Shown: positions 25,755 through 35,170, numbered from the stretch's first letter. The stretch: DNA of 64,000 bases from SD8 sp035528475 (GCA_035528475.1 DATKYO010000002.1:15185-79184); one strand, 5' to 3'. Notes: generated by a model not told the origin, from the letters alone. Made by a program: numbers and translations.

Positions 25755-25780
25755 TGTATAAATATATACATTATTGTACA
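25755..25780 (-). promoter_or_regulatory. trpB2 promoter with TGTACA and TGTATA/TATACA sites
   Basis: TGTATA-AATA-TATACA (25755-25770) is an inverted repeat that includes the TATA box, centred about 26 bases before ATG 25738. TGTACA, the TRP-box consensus of TrpY, lies just upstream at 25775-25780. The pattern parallels the trpE promoter and suggests common control by a TrpY-like repressor. Confidence 0.5.
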
Positions 25781-25840
25781 GATATGTCAATCAATGCTTA
25801 AAAGTCAATTTTGTTATTTATAAATAGAAAGGAATAAAGT

Positions 25841-26161
25841 TTAAGATTTTATACCTGATTTCGCCTCATTTACAGTAGGAAATATGGTGAAAAGTCTTGA
25901 AAACCCGGTCATTTCGAATACTTCTCTCACATGTGGCTGGAGTGATGAGAGTCTGAGGTCTCCTCCCACAGATTTCATCTTTTTCAGGGCTGACAGGAGT
26001 ACTCGTAGCCCCGCACTGCTCATGTAATCCACTGACTCAAGATCGATAATTACCTTTGTTGATCCCTCTCCTAAACACTCAAATATCGTCTTCTCCATCT
26101 CCGGAGCCGTGGTTGCATCAATACGTCCCGAGAACCGGAGAACCCGGGGTTCATCATCCAT
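25841..26161 (-). CDS. STAS-domain protein (anti-sigma factor antagonist-like)
   Basis: A 106-residue single STAS domain. RVLRFSGRIDATTAPEMEKTIF at the start and VIIDLESVDYMSSAGLRVLL in the middle are diagnostic; Ser in YMSSAGL is the residue phosphorylated in SpoIIAA/RsbV. Archaea have no sigma factors, so its partner must be something else. It follows the metallo-beta-lactamase/ATPase-like gene by 43 bases, with AGGAGTGA before the start, so the two form an operon. I infer a partner-switching type relation. Confidence 0.9.
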   Translation of the reverse strand: MDDEPRVLRFSGRIDATTAPEMEKTIFECLGEGSTKVIIDLESVDYMSSAGLRVLLSALKKMKSVGGDLRLSSLQPHVREVFEMTGFSRLFTIFPTVNEAKSGIKS

Positions 26162-26204
26162 TAAATTTCACTCCTATACGCTTTTGGTCCTGACTCCACA
26201 TTAG

Positions 26205-27923
26205 TTATCCGGCCTCTTTGAACTTTGGATAAGAGAGAACGACACGATATACATTGTTGTCACTTTGATCAGAAAACTCCCCACCTGACAGACGGGTAGA
26301 TCTGGCAGCAAAGAGTGATGCTTTTTCATCCAGTATCGTCGCTTGTTTCCGGGGCGCTTCTATAATAACGTGCAATTCTTCATTCTCATCGCTGGTGGCC
26401 ATACGTACTCTTGACACCCCTGCCACCGCCAGCTTCTCGAGAATGAGAATAGCCGTATCCTCAAATCGCTCTCTGTCCATCAAGGCCAGTGGAATTGAAA
26501 GCGCGGGTGAATACTCAAATTCCACCCTCTGGAAAGGATTCACCCATGCGATCCGCAGGGCCAGGGCCCTGGCAAACGCCTCCTCATCCTCTGCGAGGAT
26601 AATATCATCATCATGGTATGGAGGAGTAGCTCTTGCAGATACAATGGCACCCACTGCAATAGAGAGATCAGTTACTTCAATATTACTTAAAGGCCTAAAT
26701 CCCCTGATTGTAACATTATAATCCTCTAAAAGCCTGCTAATCCGGCGGATCAGTGAATAGTCCAGCACAGTTCTCAGATCCTCTTTGTGAAACAGGCGTT
26801 CCAGTTTTGCCGAGATCTGCCCTGCTTTGAGAGCAAGGTGGATATCCGGTTTGTTCCCGGCATGAAAATCTCGGGAAAATCCGTTAAAATCAGTCAGCAA
26901 TTCATCAACAAGACTGGTATCAATAAGTTTCTCCATGCGCAAAGCTTCACCGCGTTCCTCGAGTTCCTCGAGTACGTGCGATACATAGACCAGCCTTCCG
27001 GCAATAATAGTGAAGAGCCGGTCAACCTCTCCCATGAGGCTCTGAGCAAAAAGCGAAGTTTCCCTGACCCATTCGGGGTTTATAGCTTCTATTCCATCCA
27101 GTTGTTCGGCTTCTTTTTGCATGGCCTCCAAAATCCGTATAGTAGTAGATACATCGAGGGGGCGGCCATGTCCGGGAAGACACGTATCTATCCCGCCACG
27201 GGAGAGCAGACATAGTATTTTTTCAATGGTAAAGCCAAGTTCCTGGCGATCCCAGCCAGTAATGCCCGCAATGCCCGGCGCAGTTGCAAACAGGAGATCC
27301 CCAATAAAGAGTGTTTTTCCGACCCTGATACAGATGCTGTCCGGGCTGTGACCGGGTGTATGATATACTTCAATCTCATCGCCGTTATCCAAGGTGAGAA
27401 TCTGGCGTAAGAACACCTGTCCACCATCCATTATGACCGGCTTGTCCAGGATTGTCAGCGGCTTTCCGGAAGTAGTAAAAATCCGGCTGGTTCCCTCCTT
27501 CACCTCATCGCCGTCCAGAAGATGGATATCTACCCGAACTGCTACAAGGTCCTGTTGCATAATGTCTGCAATGGTTGCTTTCCTGTCCTGACCTTCAAGG
27601 GCAATGGCTCCCTGTTTCTGCGCCGCCAGTAGTCTTCCGGGGAGAAGACAGAACCCAGGGTAGTTCAATGCCGATTTGCAGTGATCAACGTGGACATGCG
27701 TGAGGCATATGATGACAGGGCGCCATTGTTCCAGCTGGAGCCGTTTCACTTCTTTCAGTATACATTCAGCCTGATCGGGGACTGCACCGGGATCGATCAC
27801 TACTATTGCATCCGTGAAGGAGATGAGATATGAATTGGAAGAGGTGATATCAACCTTTCTCAGGAACGGATAGAGAGAGGCGCCAGGCAATCCGGGCAGA
27901 ATCCCCCACTCCCCGCTCTTCAC
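26205..27923 (-). CDS. Metallo-beta-lactamase protein fused to a degenerate kinase-like ATPase domain
   Basis: A 572-residue protein starting at GTG 27923, with GAGGGTGA upstream. Residues 1-285 are a metallo-beta-lactamase hydrolase: LTHVHVDHCKS (metal ligands), YHTPGHSPDSICI, FIGDLLF and CLPGHGRP. Residues about 290-400 are helical (DRLFTIIAGRLVYVSHVLEELEERG), like a dimerization helix pair. Residues 420-570 resemble a histidine-kinase ATPase: FEDTAILILEKLAVAGVSRVRMA stands where the N-box would be but lacks the Asn, no DxGxG loop is visible, and LSGGEF...VYRVVLSYP resembles the end of the fold. The kinase resemblance is my reading of weak similarity. The linked STAS gene supports a signalling role. 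Confidence 0.65.
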   Translation of the reverse strand: MKSGEWGILPGLPGASLYPFLRKVDITSSNSYLISFTDAIVVIDPGAVPDQAECILKEVKRLQLEQWRPVIICLTHVHVDHCKSALNYPGFCLLPGRLLAAQKQGAIALEGQDRKATIADIMQQDLVAVRVDIHLLDGDEVKEGTSRIFTTSGKPLTILDKPVIMDGGQVFLRQILTLDNGDEIEVYHTPGHSPDSICIRVGKTLFIGDLLFATAPGIAGITGWDRQELGFTIEKILCLLSRGGIDTCLPGHGRPLDVSTTIRILEAMQKEAEQLDGIEAINPEWVRETSLFAQSLMGEVDRLFTIIAGRLVYVSHVLEELEERGEALRMEKLIDTSLVDELLTDFNGFSRDFHAGNKPDIHLALKAGQISAKLERLFHKEDLRTVLDYSLIRRISRLLEDYNVTIRGFRPLSNIEVTDLSIAVGAIVSARATPPYHDDDIILAEDEEAFARALALRIAWVNPFQRVEFEYSPALSIPLALMDRERFEDTAILILEKLAVAGVSRVRMATSDENEELHVIIEAPRKQATILDEKASLFAARSTRLSGGEFSDQSDNNVYRVVLSYPKFKEAG

Positions 27924-28169
27924 TTAATCACCCTCAAACGAAAAAATATATAATAATTCGTTTTTCTTTCGGAAAATTGGCAAAAATTCCAGATGTTGTG
28001 TGGATAGCCCGGCTCCATTTTTATCACTTATCATTACAATTACTTTTTTTGGAATAAATATATCATAGAAACGGCCAGTTTATTCTCTCATTTTAAGTAT
28101 CAACTATTCCCGTCATGATACAAGATATTAAAATTGGATTTCCAGGGCAATCCATTTTAAAAGCCCGCC

Positions 28170-28370
28170 TCATAGCGTGGCCCATGAAGGCAGGCCTGGT
28201 GCAATCCCCATTATAGTGGAGACGACGAACGACATGAAAAAAATGACAAGCAGCAGGGTGACAGCAGCAGTATAGCGGGCTTCAATGGGTATTACCGTGG
28301 GATCAAGCGGGAAAAAGACTATTGCCAGGAATAATAAAGGTCCCAGGATTAGGACCACGATCTTTCGCAT
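28170..28370 (-). CDS. Small hydrophobic protein, possibly a truncated transporter
   Basis: 66 residues with two hydrophobic helices (VVLILGPLLFLAIVFF and AAVTLLLVIFFMSFVVSTIMG). The opening, LGPLLFL followed by IPIEARYTAAVTLLL, resembles the first helices of SLC13/DASS anion transporters, but the conserved WWITEAxP motif is not there and the frame stops early. It may be a gene remnant or a small membrane protein. Confidence 0.35.
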   Translation of the reverse strand: MRKIVVLILGPLLFLAIVFFPLDPTVIPIEARYTAAVTLLLVIFFMSFVVSTIMGIAPGLPSWATL

Positions 28371-28426
28371 TATTTATCAATAAGATAATATCCCTTTTCT
28401 ATCCTTCAGGATTGCATCTGGAGATA

Positions 28427-28924
28427 TTACCATTCGATAGAATACGTATCAAGGGTGCGCATATCAACAAGTGCACAACTGGATCTCCCCGTGAGATATC
28501 CGCAGATCTCTCCCGGATTTAGGGCAAGCGTCCTCCCTTTTCGGGAAATACTCTTCTGATGGGTGTGGCCATGAACGACCAGATCAAAGAGGCCGCCCTC
28601 TATGAGATCCCCGAGGATATTCTTCTCGTGCCCATGGATCAGCGCCACTCTCTTGCCCGACAGCGTAAGCTCGGTAAAATTCCCCTTTATCTCCAGGTTC
28701 TCATACTCTGCGCATTTTTTGGTTAAGAGTTCGCGATCCCCGTCATTGTTCCCGAATACTCCGATAACCCTGGATTCGCATCCGGCAAGGACTGGTATGA
28801 CAAAAGGGGCAATATAATCCCCGGTATGAAGAATCATATCCACTGAATTCTCATTCATTTCCAGCACTGCGCGTTTGATATTGGGGAGATGATCATGTGT
28901 ATCTCCCATTACTCCGACAAGCAT
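28427..28924 (-). CDS. YfcE/MJ0936-type metallophosphoesterase
   Basis: A 165-residue phosphodiesterase of the MJ0936/YfcE family. The metal-binding motifs are complete and in order: GDTHDHLPN near residue 7, HTGDYI near 35, GVFGNNDGD near 55, LIHGHEK near 95 and VVHGHTHQ near 117. The relative MJ0936 hydrolyses bis-p-nitrophenyl phosphate in vitro; the natural substrate is unknown. ATG 28924 is the only plausible start. Confidence 0.9.
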   Translation of the reverse strand: MLVGVMGDTHDHLPNIKRAVLEMNENSVDMILHTGDYIAPFVIPVLAGCESRVIGVFGNNDGDRELLTKKCAEYENLEIKGNFTELTLSGKRVALIHGHEKNILGDLIEGGLFDLVVHGHTHQKSISRKGRTLALNPGEICGYLTGRSSCALVDMRTLDTYSIEW

Positions 28925-29042
28925 CTCACTCCCTGCTTCTTGAATCCATAAGAAATGAAGAGCAAAAAAACTAATCCCAAATGTCCTGCATACTCCTCCT
29001 GAAGAACTATAAAATTTTCATGGATCAGGAGAGATGCTTTGC

Positions 29043-29429
29043 ATGGACAGCGACGACCTTACAGAAGAGGATTCACTCCTGGGGGAAATGAACACAATAA
29101 TTGTAGAGGGAGATGATATACAGCGAAAACGGCTCCTATCACGGATTATTGTTCTTCTTTTCACATCAACCCCCTTTGCAGGAAATTTTGTCAAGGCCGG
29201 GGGGATCAGTCTTCTTATCCTTGCCACCAGGGATCCTCTTGAAAAAGTAAGGCTCCATTCCGTCCATGCACTCTGCAGGCTGGCGGACCTGGGGTATGGT
29301 CGAGAGATCTCTTCTGCCGGAGCGGAAAAGGATCTGAATAGGATATGCTCCGATCCTTACCGGCCTCTTCGAGAGCTCGCCGGACAGTGCCTTTCCCGTA
29401 TTTCAGGACCGGAAAGAATTGATAATTAA
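29043..29429 (+). CDS. Small HEAT-repeat-like protein
   Basis: About 128 residues, wholly helical. The middle and end, ISLLILATRDPLEKVRLHSVHALCRLADLG and DPYRPLRELAGQCLSRI, read as two HEAT/armadillo repeats preceded by a charged N-terminus. It probably mediates protein contacts. The start is ATG 29043 (CAGGAGA about ten bases upstream) rather than ATG 29034. A 254-base gap with a TATA-like TTATTAAT near 29637 follows it. Confidence 0.65.
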   Translation: MDSDDLTEEDSLLGEMNTIIVEGDDIQRKRLLSRIIVLLFTSTPFAGNFVKAGGISLLILATRDPLEKVRLHSVHALCRLADLGYGREISSAGAEKDLNRICSDPYRPLRELAGQCLSRISGPERIDN

Positions 29430-29683
29430 AATGCATATTCACCACCGCCAACGGAAATGATGAAGGGGCCATATGAGCCTGAATTGCCATAATGGCCTTT
29501 ATCCGAAGCAATTTTTATTATCCTTGCCATGTTTTTTTTAAATCTCGCGTCAATATTCCCTCTCTTCCGGAGTGAAGGTAACAATGCATAAAAAAAGATT
29601 TCCTTTATTGAAGAACGACAAACATCTGCGACATACTTATTAATTGTTACATCTACCCATTTCTTGAACCAATGAGGTGATCC

Positions 29684-31006
29684 ATGTCCATTAATGTACG
29701 CCTATGTATTATAACTGGAATAATTGCATTTCTCTCTATTTGCTGGGGAGTGACAGGTCAGGTTGTGGTGACACTTCCTGCAACCCCGATTGGTGGGGAA
29801 GTGGGATATTTCTACGTGGAATCTGTCCCTTCAAATGCTGACGTTTATTTTGATGGTAGCTATGCCGGAGAGACCCCCGTCTCAATCGCGGTGCATTCTA
29901 CCGCAACTCCCTCCCACACAATCAGTGTTTCAGCCCCGGGATATGAAACATGGACACGGTCATATTCCTACAATCCCGGTCCGGGCCAGACCGTCTATGT
30001 GACTGGCAACCTGGTCCCGACCCAGCAGTTCGGATCCGTATATGTGAGCTCCAGCCCCCAGAGTGCCACCGCAACCCTTGACCGCTCTTTTAGCCAGACC
30101 ACCCCCTGCACATTTACGGATGTGGCGGCAGGGAGCCATGAGATCACTGTCTCCAAGCCGGGCTTTCAGACCTATTATTCAACAATAACCGTAAAGGCCG
30201 GAAAAAGTACCGATGTATCTGCATATCTCAATCCATTACAAACCACCGGAAACCTGGCCATATATTCCAGTCCAGGCGGTGCTTCAGCCTATGTTGACGG
30301 GATCTATTATGGTGCCACACCGACAACCGTTGGAAACCTGGTCCCGGGCAGCCATAATGTGCAGATCAGGCTTCCCGGGTACCAGGACTGGACCGGATAT
30401 GCCAGCGTCCAGGCCGGTCTGACCACCACCATCAATCCGACTCTTGTAAAGAATCCGCCTGTCTCCAGCACAGGGAGTGTCAGTGTTACTTCAACTCCTT
30501 CCGGAGCTCTCGTCTATCTTGACGGGGCATATCAGGGAAAAACACCGCCTGGAGCTTATTTGAATATTTATACTGTAACGACAGGAAGCCACGTAATCCT
30601 GTTGAGCAGGACAGGGTATCAGGATTACACAGGAGAAGTCCAGGTTTCAGCCGCTCAGAATACAAGGCTGTCTATCACACTGACTCCCAACCCCCAGCCC
30701 ACAAAAGGCAGCATCTCTATCACTTCATCACCATCGGGAGCGGAGGCATTTGTTGATAATATCTACAGGGGAATTACTCCCCTTATGGTGGATAATCTCG
30801 ATGCAGGTTCACATGTCGTGCTCCTGAAACTAGGCGGCCATTCCGATTGGCAATCGACAGTGCAGGTTGCAGCAGGCCAGGTAAACCAGATCAGTGCGAC
30901 TATGGCCCCCGGGCCCACCCCCACGCCTACCCAGACCGGATCTCTCCCTTATGCGGTTCTTGCAGCCCTGTCTGTACTTGCTCTTTTTGCCGTATCGAGG
31001 AGATAA
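29684..31006 (+). CDS. Secreted PEGA-domain surface protein A
   Basis: A 440-residue extracellular protein. A signal peptide (IITGIIAFLSICWG) is followed by five PEGA repeats of about 70 residues (for example GSVSVTSTPSGALVYLDGAY), a Pro/Thr linker and a C-terminal helix with a basic end (YAVLAALSVLALFAVSRR) that anchors it in the membrane. PEGA domains are beta-rich modules of S-layer-like and cell-surface proteins. GAGGTGATCC precedes ATG 29684. The next gene is a close paralogue. Numerous Thr and Ser residues could be glycosylated. Confidence 0.85.
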   Translation: MSINVRLCIITGIIAFLSICWGVTGQVVVTLPATPIGGEVGYFYVESVPSNADVYFDGSYAGETPVSIAVHSTATPSHTISVSAPGYETWTRSYSYNPGPGQTVYVTGNLVPTQQFGSVYVSSSPQSATATLDRSFSQTTPCTFTDVAAGSHEITVSKPGFQTYYSTITVKAGKSTDVSAYLNPLQTTGNLAIYSSPGGASAYVDGIYYGATPTTVGNLVPGSHNVQIRLPGYQDWTGYASVQAGLTTTINPTLVKNPPVSSTGSVSVTSTPSGALVYLDGAYQGKTPPGAYLNIYTVTTGSHVILLSRTGYQDYTGEVQVSAAQNTRLSITLTPNPQPTKGSISITSSPSGAEAFVDNIYRGITPLMVDNLDAGSHVVLLKLGGHSDWQSTVQVAAGQVNQISATMAPGPTPTPTQTGSLPYAVLAALSVLALFAVSRR

Positions 31007-31097
31007 TAACAACCACCTTTTTTCCCGGTAAATTGGAAATTTTCCGATATTTTTAAGTATGGATTTTACATCCTTTTATCTACAACGAGGTGGAAAA

Positions 31098-32642
31098 ATG
31101 AAAAGCCGTTCTTTTATTATATCACTAGTAATACTCGTCGCTATCTTTTCCTGTGGCATCACGTCCGCACAAATGGTCGGCGAGCCTGGATCCTATCAGA
31201 TCTCATCTGACCCATCGGGAGCCCAAGTCACATTCGACGGTGAGGGGCGGGGATCAACTCCGGTAAACGTTGAAATATCCTCGAGCGGAACGCCGGGGCA
31301 TACCCTCAGGATCACGAAGGACGGGTATGAGCCGTATGAACAATCCATACCAGGAAACCCCCCAGCCGGACAGACAGTCCCGATCTTCGCGCAGCTTCAG
31401 CCCATAATTACCATCCCTCCCACGACTGTAGGGGGAGATCAGGGCTATTTCTCCATCAGATCAACGCCGAGCGGCGCTGACGTAACATTTGATGGAAAGC
31501 ACGTGGGAGAGACCCCGGTCACCGTTCCGGTCTATACCACAAGCTCACCGAGTCACACCGTTACGATCTACCTTCCAGGGTATGAGTCCTGGACCAGGAC
31601 CTATAATGAAAACCCCGGGAAAGGAGAGACCATCACTGTACAGGCTGATCTGGTTCCTACCGCCCAGACCGGATCGATATATGTGACTTCACAGCCATCA
31701 GGAGCAACCGCTACCCTGGATGGGAAAGACAGTTATAGCACTCCCTGTTCATTTCCGGTAGTCTCGGTAGGGACTCATTCGCTCACCGTGTATCTTTCCG
31801 GGTATCAGCCCTATTATGCCTCCCCTAACGTGAGGGCAAAACAGACCACTACAATAAGTGCCGTGCTTACCCCTGTAAGCTCAACAGGGAATCTCCAGGT
31901 AAGCTCCTCACCCAGCGGTGCTGCGGTCTATGTGGATGGCAACTATTATGGCCATACTCCGACTACCGTTGGCAACCTGGCCCCCGGCAGCCACTCTGTA
32001 AGCCTGAGGCTGTCCGGCTACCAGGAATGGGCCGGCACAGTGACCATCAATGCAGGACAGACCACGAGTATTTCCCCCACCCTCACGGCCGCACCAACCA
32101 GCGGTTCTATATCCGTGACTTCAAACCCCTCGGGCGCGATGATCTATCTTGACGGAACATATCAGGGAAAAACACTTGTTTCCAATCCGTTCTACATCAT
32201 CAGTGTCCAGCCAGGTTCACATGTGCTTGAGATCTCACTTCAGGGGTATCAGGATTATACCTCCACTATCAGCGTCAATGCCGGCCAGACTACCCCTGTG
32301 TCGGTCACATTGAACAGGAATCCCCAGCCTCCGTCCAGTGGAACGATCTCTGTGAGTTCCTCTCCATCCGGAGCCGAAGTGTACCTGGATAATGTGTTTC
32401 GGGGATATTCTCCCCAGACCATTCAGGATGTGGCATCCGGATCCCACGTGGTGCTGATGAAACTTGGCGGATACCAGGACTGGCAGAGTACAGTTCAGGT
32501 GAGCGCGGGGCAGGACACTCCGGTGAATGCCATTTTTACTCCCACTCCCACGACTGGCCCGACCAAAGCAGGTAGTGTACCATTCCTGGCCCTTGCTGCG
32601 ATAGGAGCTGCAGCTCTTCTCCTCTGGCGAAGAACTTCCTGA
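31098..32642 (+). CDS. Secreted PEGA-domain surface protein B
   Basis: About 514 residues: a signal peptide (FIISLVILVAIFSCGITSAQ), six PEGA repeats (for example GNLQVSSSPSGAAVYVDGNY), a short Thr/Pro linker and a C-terminal anchor (LALAAIGAAALLLWRR). Its last five repeats align in order with the five of protein A, so the pair arose by tandem duplication, with one repeat gained or lost at the N-terminus. The frame is open from 31059, but GAGGTGG just before ATG 31098 and the signal peptide fix the start there. Confidence 0.85.
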   Translation: MKSRSFIISLVILVAIFSCGITSAQMVGEPGSYQISSDPSGAQVTFDGEGRGSTPVNVEISSSGTPGHTLRITKDGYEPYEQSIPGNPPAGQTVPIFAQLQPIITIPPTTVGGDQGYFSIRSTPSGADVTFDGKHVGETPVTVPVYTTSSPSHTVTIYLPGYESWTRTYNENPGKGETITVQADLVPTAQTGSIYVTSQPSGATATLDGKDSYSTPCSFPVVSVGTHSLTVYLSGYQPYYASPNVRAKQTTTISAVLTPVSSTGNLQVSSSPSGAAVYVDGNYYGHTPTTVGNLAPGSHSVSLRLSGYQEWAGTVTINAGQTTSISPTLTAAPTSGSISVTSNPSGAMIYLDGTYQGKTLVSNPFYIISVQPGSHVLEISLQGYQDYTSTISVNAGQTTPVSVTLNRNPQPPSSGTISVSSSPSGAEVYLDNVFRGYSPQTIQDVASGSHVVLMKLGGYQDWQSTVQVSAGQDTPVNAIFTPTPTTGPTKAGSVPFLALAAIGAAALLLWRRTS

Positions 32643-32658
32643 AAATCACTTTTTTCAG
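32639..32658 (+). terminator. Hairpin overlapping the stop of the PEGA gene
   Basis: CTGAAAA (32639-32645) and TTTTCAG (32652-32658) pair across a short loop that includes part of a run of six Ts. The stem contains the TGA stop codon. Confidence 0.4.
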
Positions 32659-32731
32659 ATATTCTGAATTATATCTCATTCGGGAAATCCTCCCGTAGCC
32701 GTTAAATGAAATACCCTCGTATCCTTCCTGC

Positions 32732-34162
32732 ATGCAGATGCGGATAGGAGGGAGGGAGGTGTTGGCAACCGATGAAAGATGGATTCCGGTGTTCAACCCT
32801 GCCACCGGAGAAGAGATAGATCGTGTTCCGCAAGGGACAATATATGATGTTGATGATGCGGTCAACGCAGCAGAAGGAGCATTTGATTCCTGGGCCGGAA
32901 AAACATTTCGTGAACGGGGAATGATTTTTTCCCGTGGAGCAGGGCTGATTCGGCAGCATGTTGATGAACTATCCCGCCTGCTCACCTCTGAACAGGGAAA
33001 ACCCCTGAAAGATGCCACAGATGAGATTCGTGGTTTTGCAAACATCCTGGAATTTTATGCCGGAATATCCGCAGCCCTTCAGGGTGAACTACTCAGGCTC
33101 GGCGGGTCAGGAGATGTAATGGTCACCAGGGAGCCCCTGGGAGTTTGCGGGGCGGTCATCCCCTGGAATATGCCTGCTATAATTATGGGCTGGAAGATTG
33201 GGCCTGCATTGCTTGCGGGAAATACGCTTGTGTTCAAACCCGCATCTTTGACTCCGCTGACCAACCTGAAACTGGCAGACTTTTTAGAATCGGCGGGACT
33301 TCCACCCGGTGTGTTGAATATTGTGACCGGCCGCGGCGATTCGGTTGGCGAGGCCATTGTGAGGCATCCGGCGGTCAGGAAAGTCTCATTTACAGGGGAT
33401 ATGGAAACCGGGAAGCGTATCCGCGAACTGGTAGCTGCACGACCAAAAGAACTGACTCTCGAACTTGGCGGTTCGGATCCCATGATCGTATGGAAAGATG
33501 CTGATATCGGGAAAGCAGTCACAGGGGCAGTGAGAGGCCGATTTTATAATGCAGGACAGACCTGCACTGCAGTAAAGAGGCTTTACGTGCACCGGGCCAT
33601 TGGAGATGAATTCATCTCCCGGCTCCAGAAGGCTGTCGAGTCCTTAAAACTCGGGAACGGCCTTACTCCCGGTGTGGAAATGGGTCCGCTCACAGGTCCG
33701 GAACAGCGGGAAAAGATTGAACAATACGTAGAAAATGTAAGATCGGGATGCCAGGGAAATATTATCAGCGGTGGATCTTCACCTTCCGGACCTGAATATG
33801 AGAAAGGATATTTCTATACCCCCACCCTCGTGACCGAACCGACCCCGGAATGTATTCTTCTTCACCAGGAAGTCTTTGGCCCCGTCCTTCCTGTCATGTG
33901 TATTGACGACCTGGATACGGCCATCAGTCACGCGAATGATACTCCCTACGGTTTGGGAGCTTCTGTGTGGACCAGGGATCTTGGTGTTGTTAAAGTGGTA
34001 TTTTCAGGAGTACAGGCAGGTATTGTCTGGGTAAACCGCCACCTTACGGTTCCTCCCGAACTTCCCTTCGGTGGTGTAAAGGAGAGTGGAATGGGGAGGG
34101 AAAACGGCTCGCAGGCCATACATTCCTATACAAGAACAAAAAGCCTGTTTCTTGGATGGTGA
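32732..34162 (+). CDS. NAD(P)-dependent aldehyde dehydrogenase (lactaldehyde/succinate-semialdehyde type)
   Basis: A 476-residue aldehyde dehydrogenase. Features are VIPWNMPAIIMGWKIGPALLAGNTLVFKPA (cofactor binding, split here), SFTGDMETGKRI, the catalytic Glu in LTLELGGSDPMIV, and the catalytic Cys in NAGQTCTAVKRLYV. In methanogens a relative (CofA) oxidizes lactaldehyde to lactate for F420 synthesis; the presence of cofH in this window makes that possible but other aldehydes are equally so. A TATA-like TTAAATGA about 26 bases before ATG 32732 and no Shine-Dalgarno sequence suggest a leaderless message. ATG 32738 is an alternative. Confidence 0.88.
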   Translation: MQMRIGGREVLATDERWIPVFNPATGEEIDRVPQGTIYDVDDAVNAAEGAFDSWAGKTFRERGMIFSRGAGLIRQHVDELSRLLTSEQGKPLKDATDEIRGFANILEFYAGISAALQGELLRLGGSGDVMVTREPLGVCGAVIPWNMPAIIMGWKIGPALLAGNTLVFKPASLTPLTNLKLADFLESAGLPPGVLNIVTGRGDSVGEAIVRHPAVRKVSFTGDMETGKRIRELVAARPKELTLELGGSDPMIVWKDADIGKAVTGAVRGRFYNAGQTCTAVKRLYVHRAIGDEFISRLQKAVESLKLGNGLTPGVEMGPLTGPEQREKIEQYVENVRSGCQGNIISGGSSPSGPEYEKGYFYTPTLVTEPTPECILLHQEVFGPVLPVMCIDDLDTAISHANDTPYGLGASVWTRDLGVVKVVFSGVQAGIVWVNRHLTVPPELPFGGVKESGMGRENGSQAIHSYTRTKSLFLGW

Positions 34163-34169
34163 GAGAGTA

Positions 34170-35048
34170 TCAGTGCATGCATCTCCACCAAACCTTTGCA
34201 TACACAGAGTTCCCGGAAAGCACAAGATCTCCATCTTCTTTTTTGACAAGTGTTGACAGATATCTTCTCATTATCTTCTCCCCGCGATCTTCAGTTACAC
34301 CGAACCTGGAACGGAAATGATTGTACATCTCATCCGGGCCTGAAAACCTGTATTCTTTATCAAGAGTCATCATCTCCACGTTTGGATAGATCCCCATCTG
34401 GTAGAGGACCATAAAGAGGCAGTCCACTTTCGGACCGGGATGATAGGAAGATCCGTGCAGCTCGGGCCAGGTGAGTGAATAAAGTTTTTCCCAAAAGGGC
34501 ATGTCCACAAACCAGTAAAGATTTACAGTGCCTGAGCATACTTCTTCCATCTTCCGCACCGCGTCCCGTAAGTCAGGCATACCCAGGGACAGAGAGGCGA
34601 TGATAATATCATAGGTATCCGCAAGATCGCTCTTAGTATCTATATCCTCCCAGGCCTTCTGAACAATCTTTATATTGTCAATTCCTTCGTTCCGGATATT
34701 GGATGCAAGAACCTTTACCATGCCGGGAGCAGGTTCCGCTGCAGTAACCCCGGTGACACGTCCTGAAAGAGGGATAGCAAGAGTGCCAGGACCCGAACCA
34801 ATATCAAGAACCCTGGAATCAGGGGTAATCTCAAGTCCGGCGAGTGTCTGGCTTACCCTTCTTCCATAATCCCTCCGGGATATTGTATCATACCTCTTTG
34901 CATTCTCTTCTTTTTTCCAGACATGGCAGCTGTCTGCAAAATGCTCTGACGACTGATGCAATCGCATCCTTTCTTTCCATACTTCGTTCCAGTCCACCCC
35001 GTATAGCAGGGGGTCTCCTCCTGTCCCGTGTGTGCCTGTTTTGGCCAT
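34170..35048 (-). CDS. Class I SAM-dependent methyltransferase
   Basis: A 292-residue protein. The SAM-binding motif I is VLDIGSGPGTLAIPLSG near residue 78, followed by VTAAEPAPGMVKVL and, further on, DIIIASLSLGMPDL. The N-terminal part (YGVDWNEVWKERMRLHQ) and a C-terminal PRFGVTEDRGEKIMRRYL-like segment are shared with a methanogen group of small methyltransferases of unknown acceptor. It converges with the aldehyde dehydrogenase gene, with eight bases between the stops. Confidence 0.8.
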   Translation of the reverse strand: MAKTGTHGTGGDPLLYGVDWNEVWKERMRLHQSSEHFADSCHVWKKEENAKRYDTISRRDYGRRVSQTLAGLEITPDSRVLDIGSGPGTLAIPLSGRVTGVTAAEPAPGMVKVLASNIRNEGIDNIKIVQKAWEDIDTKSDLADTYDIIIASLSLGMPDLRDAVRKMEEVCSGTVNLYWFVDMPFWEKLYSLTWPELHGSSYHPGPKVDCLFMVLYQMGIYPNVEMMTLDKEYRFSGPDEMYNHFRSRFGVTEDRGEKIMRRYLSTLVKKEDGDLVLSGNSVYAKVWWRCMH

Positions 35049-35170
35049 AATCCCCTTTCTCCTTTATAATTGCCCTGACTGTCTGATAAAAGCCGGGATT
35101 GCCATTATCTCCACGTTTGAGAGAATGGTATTATAAGATATATGATACTATGTTGATCGGGTGATTTGAT

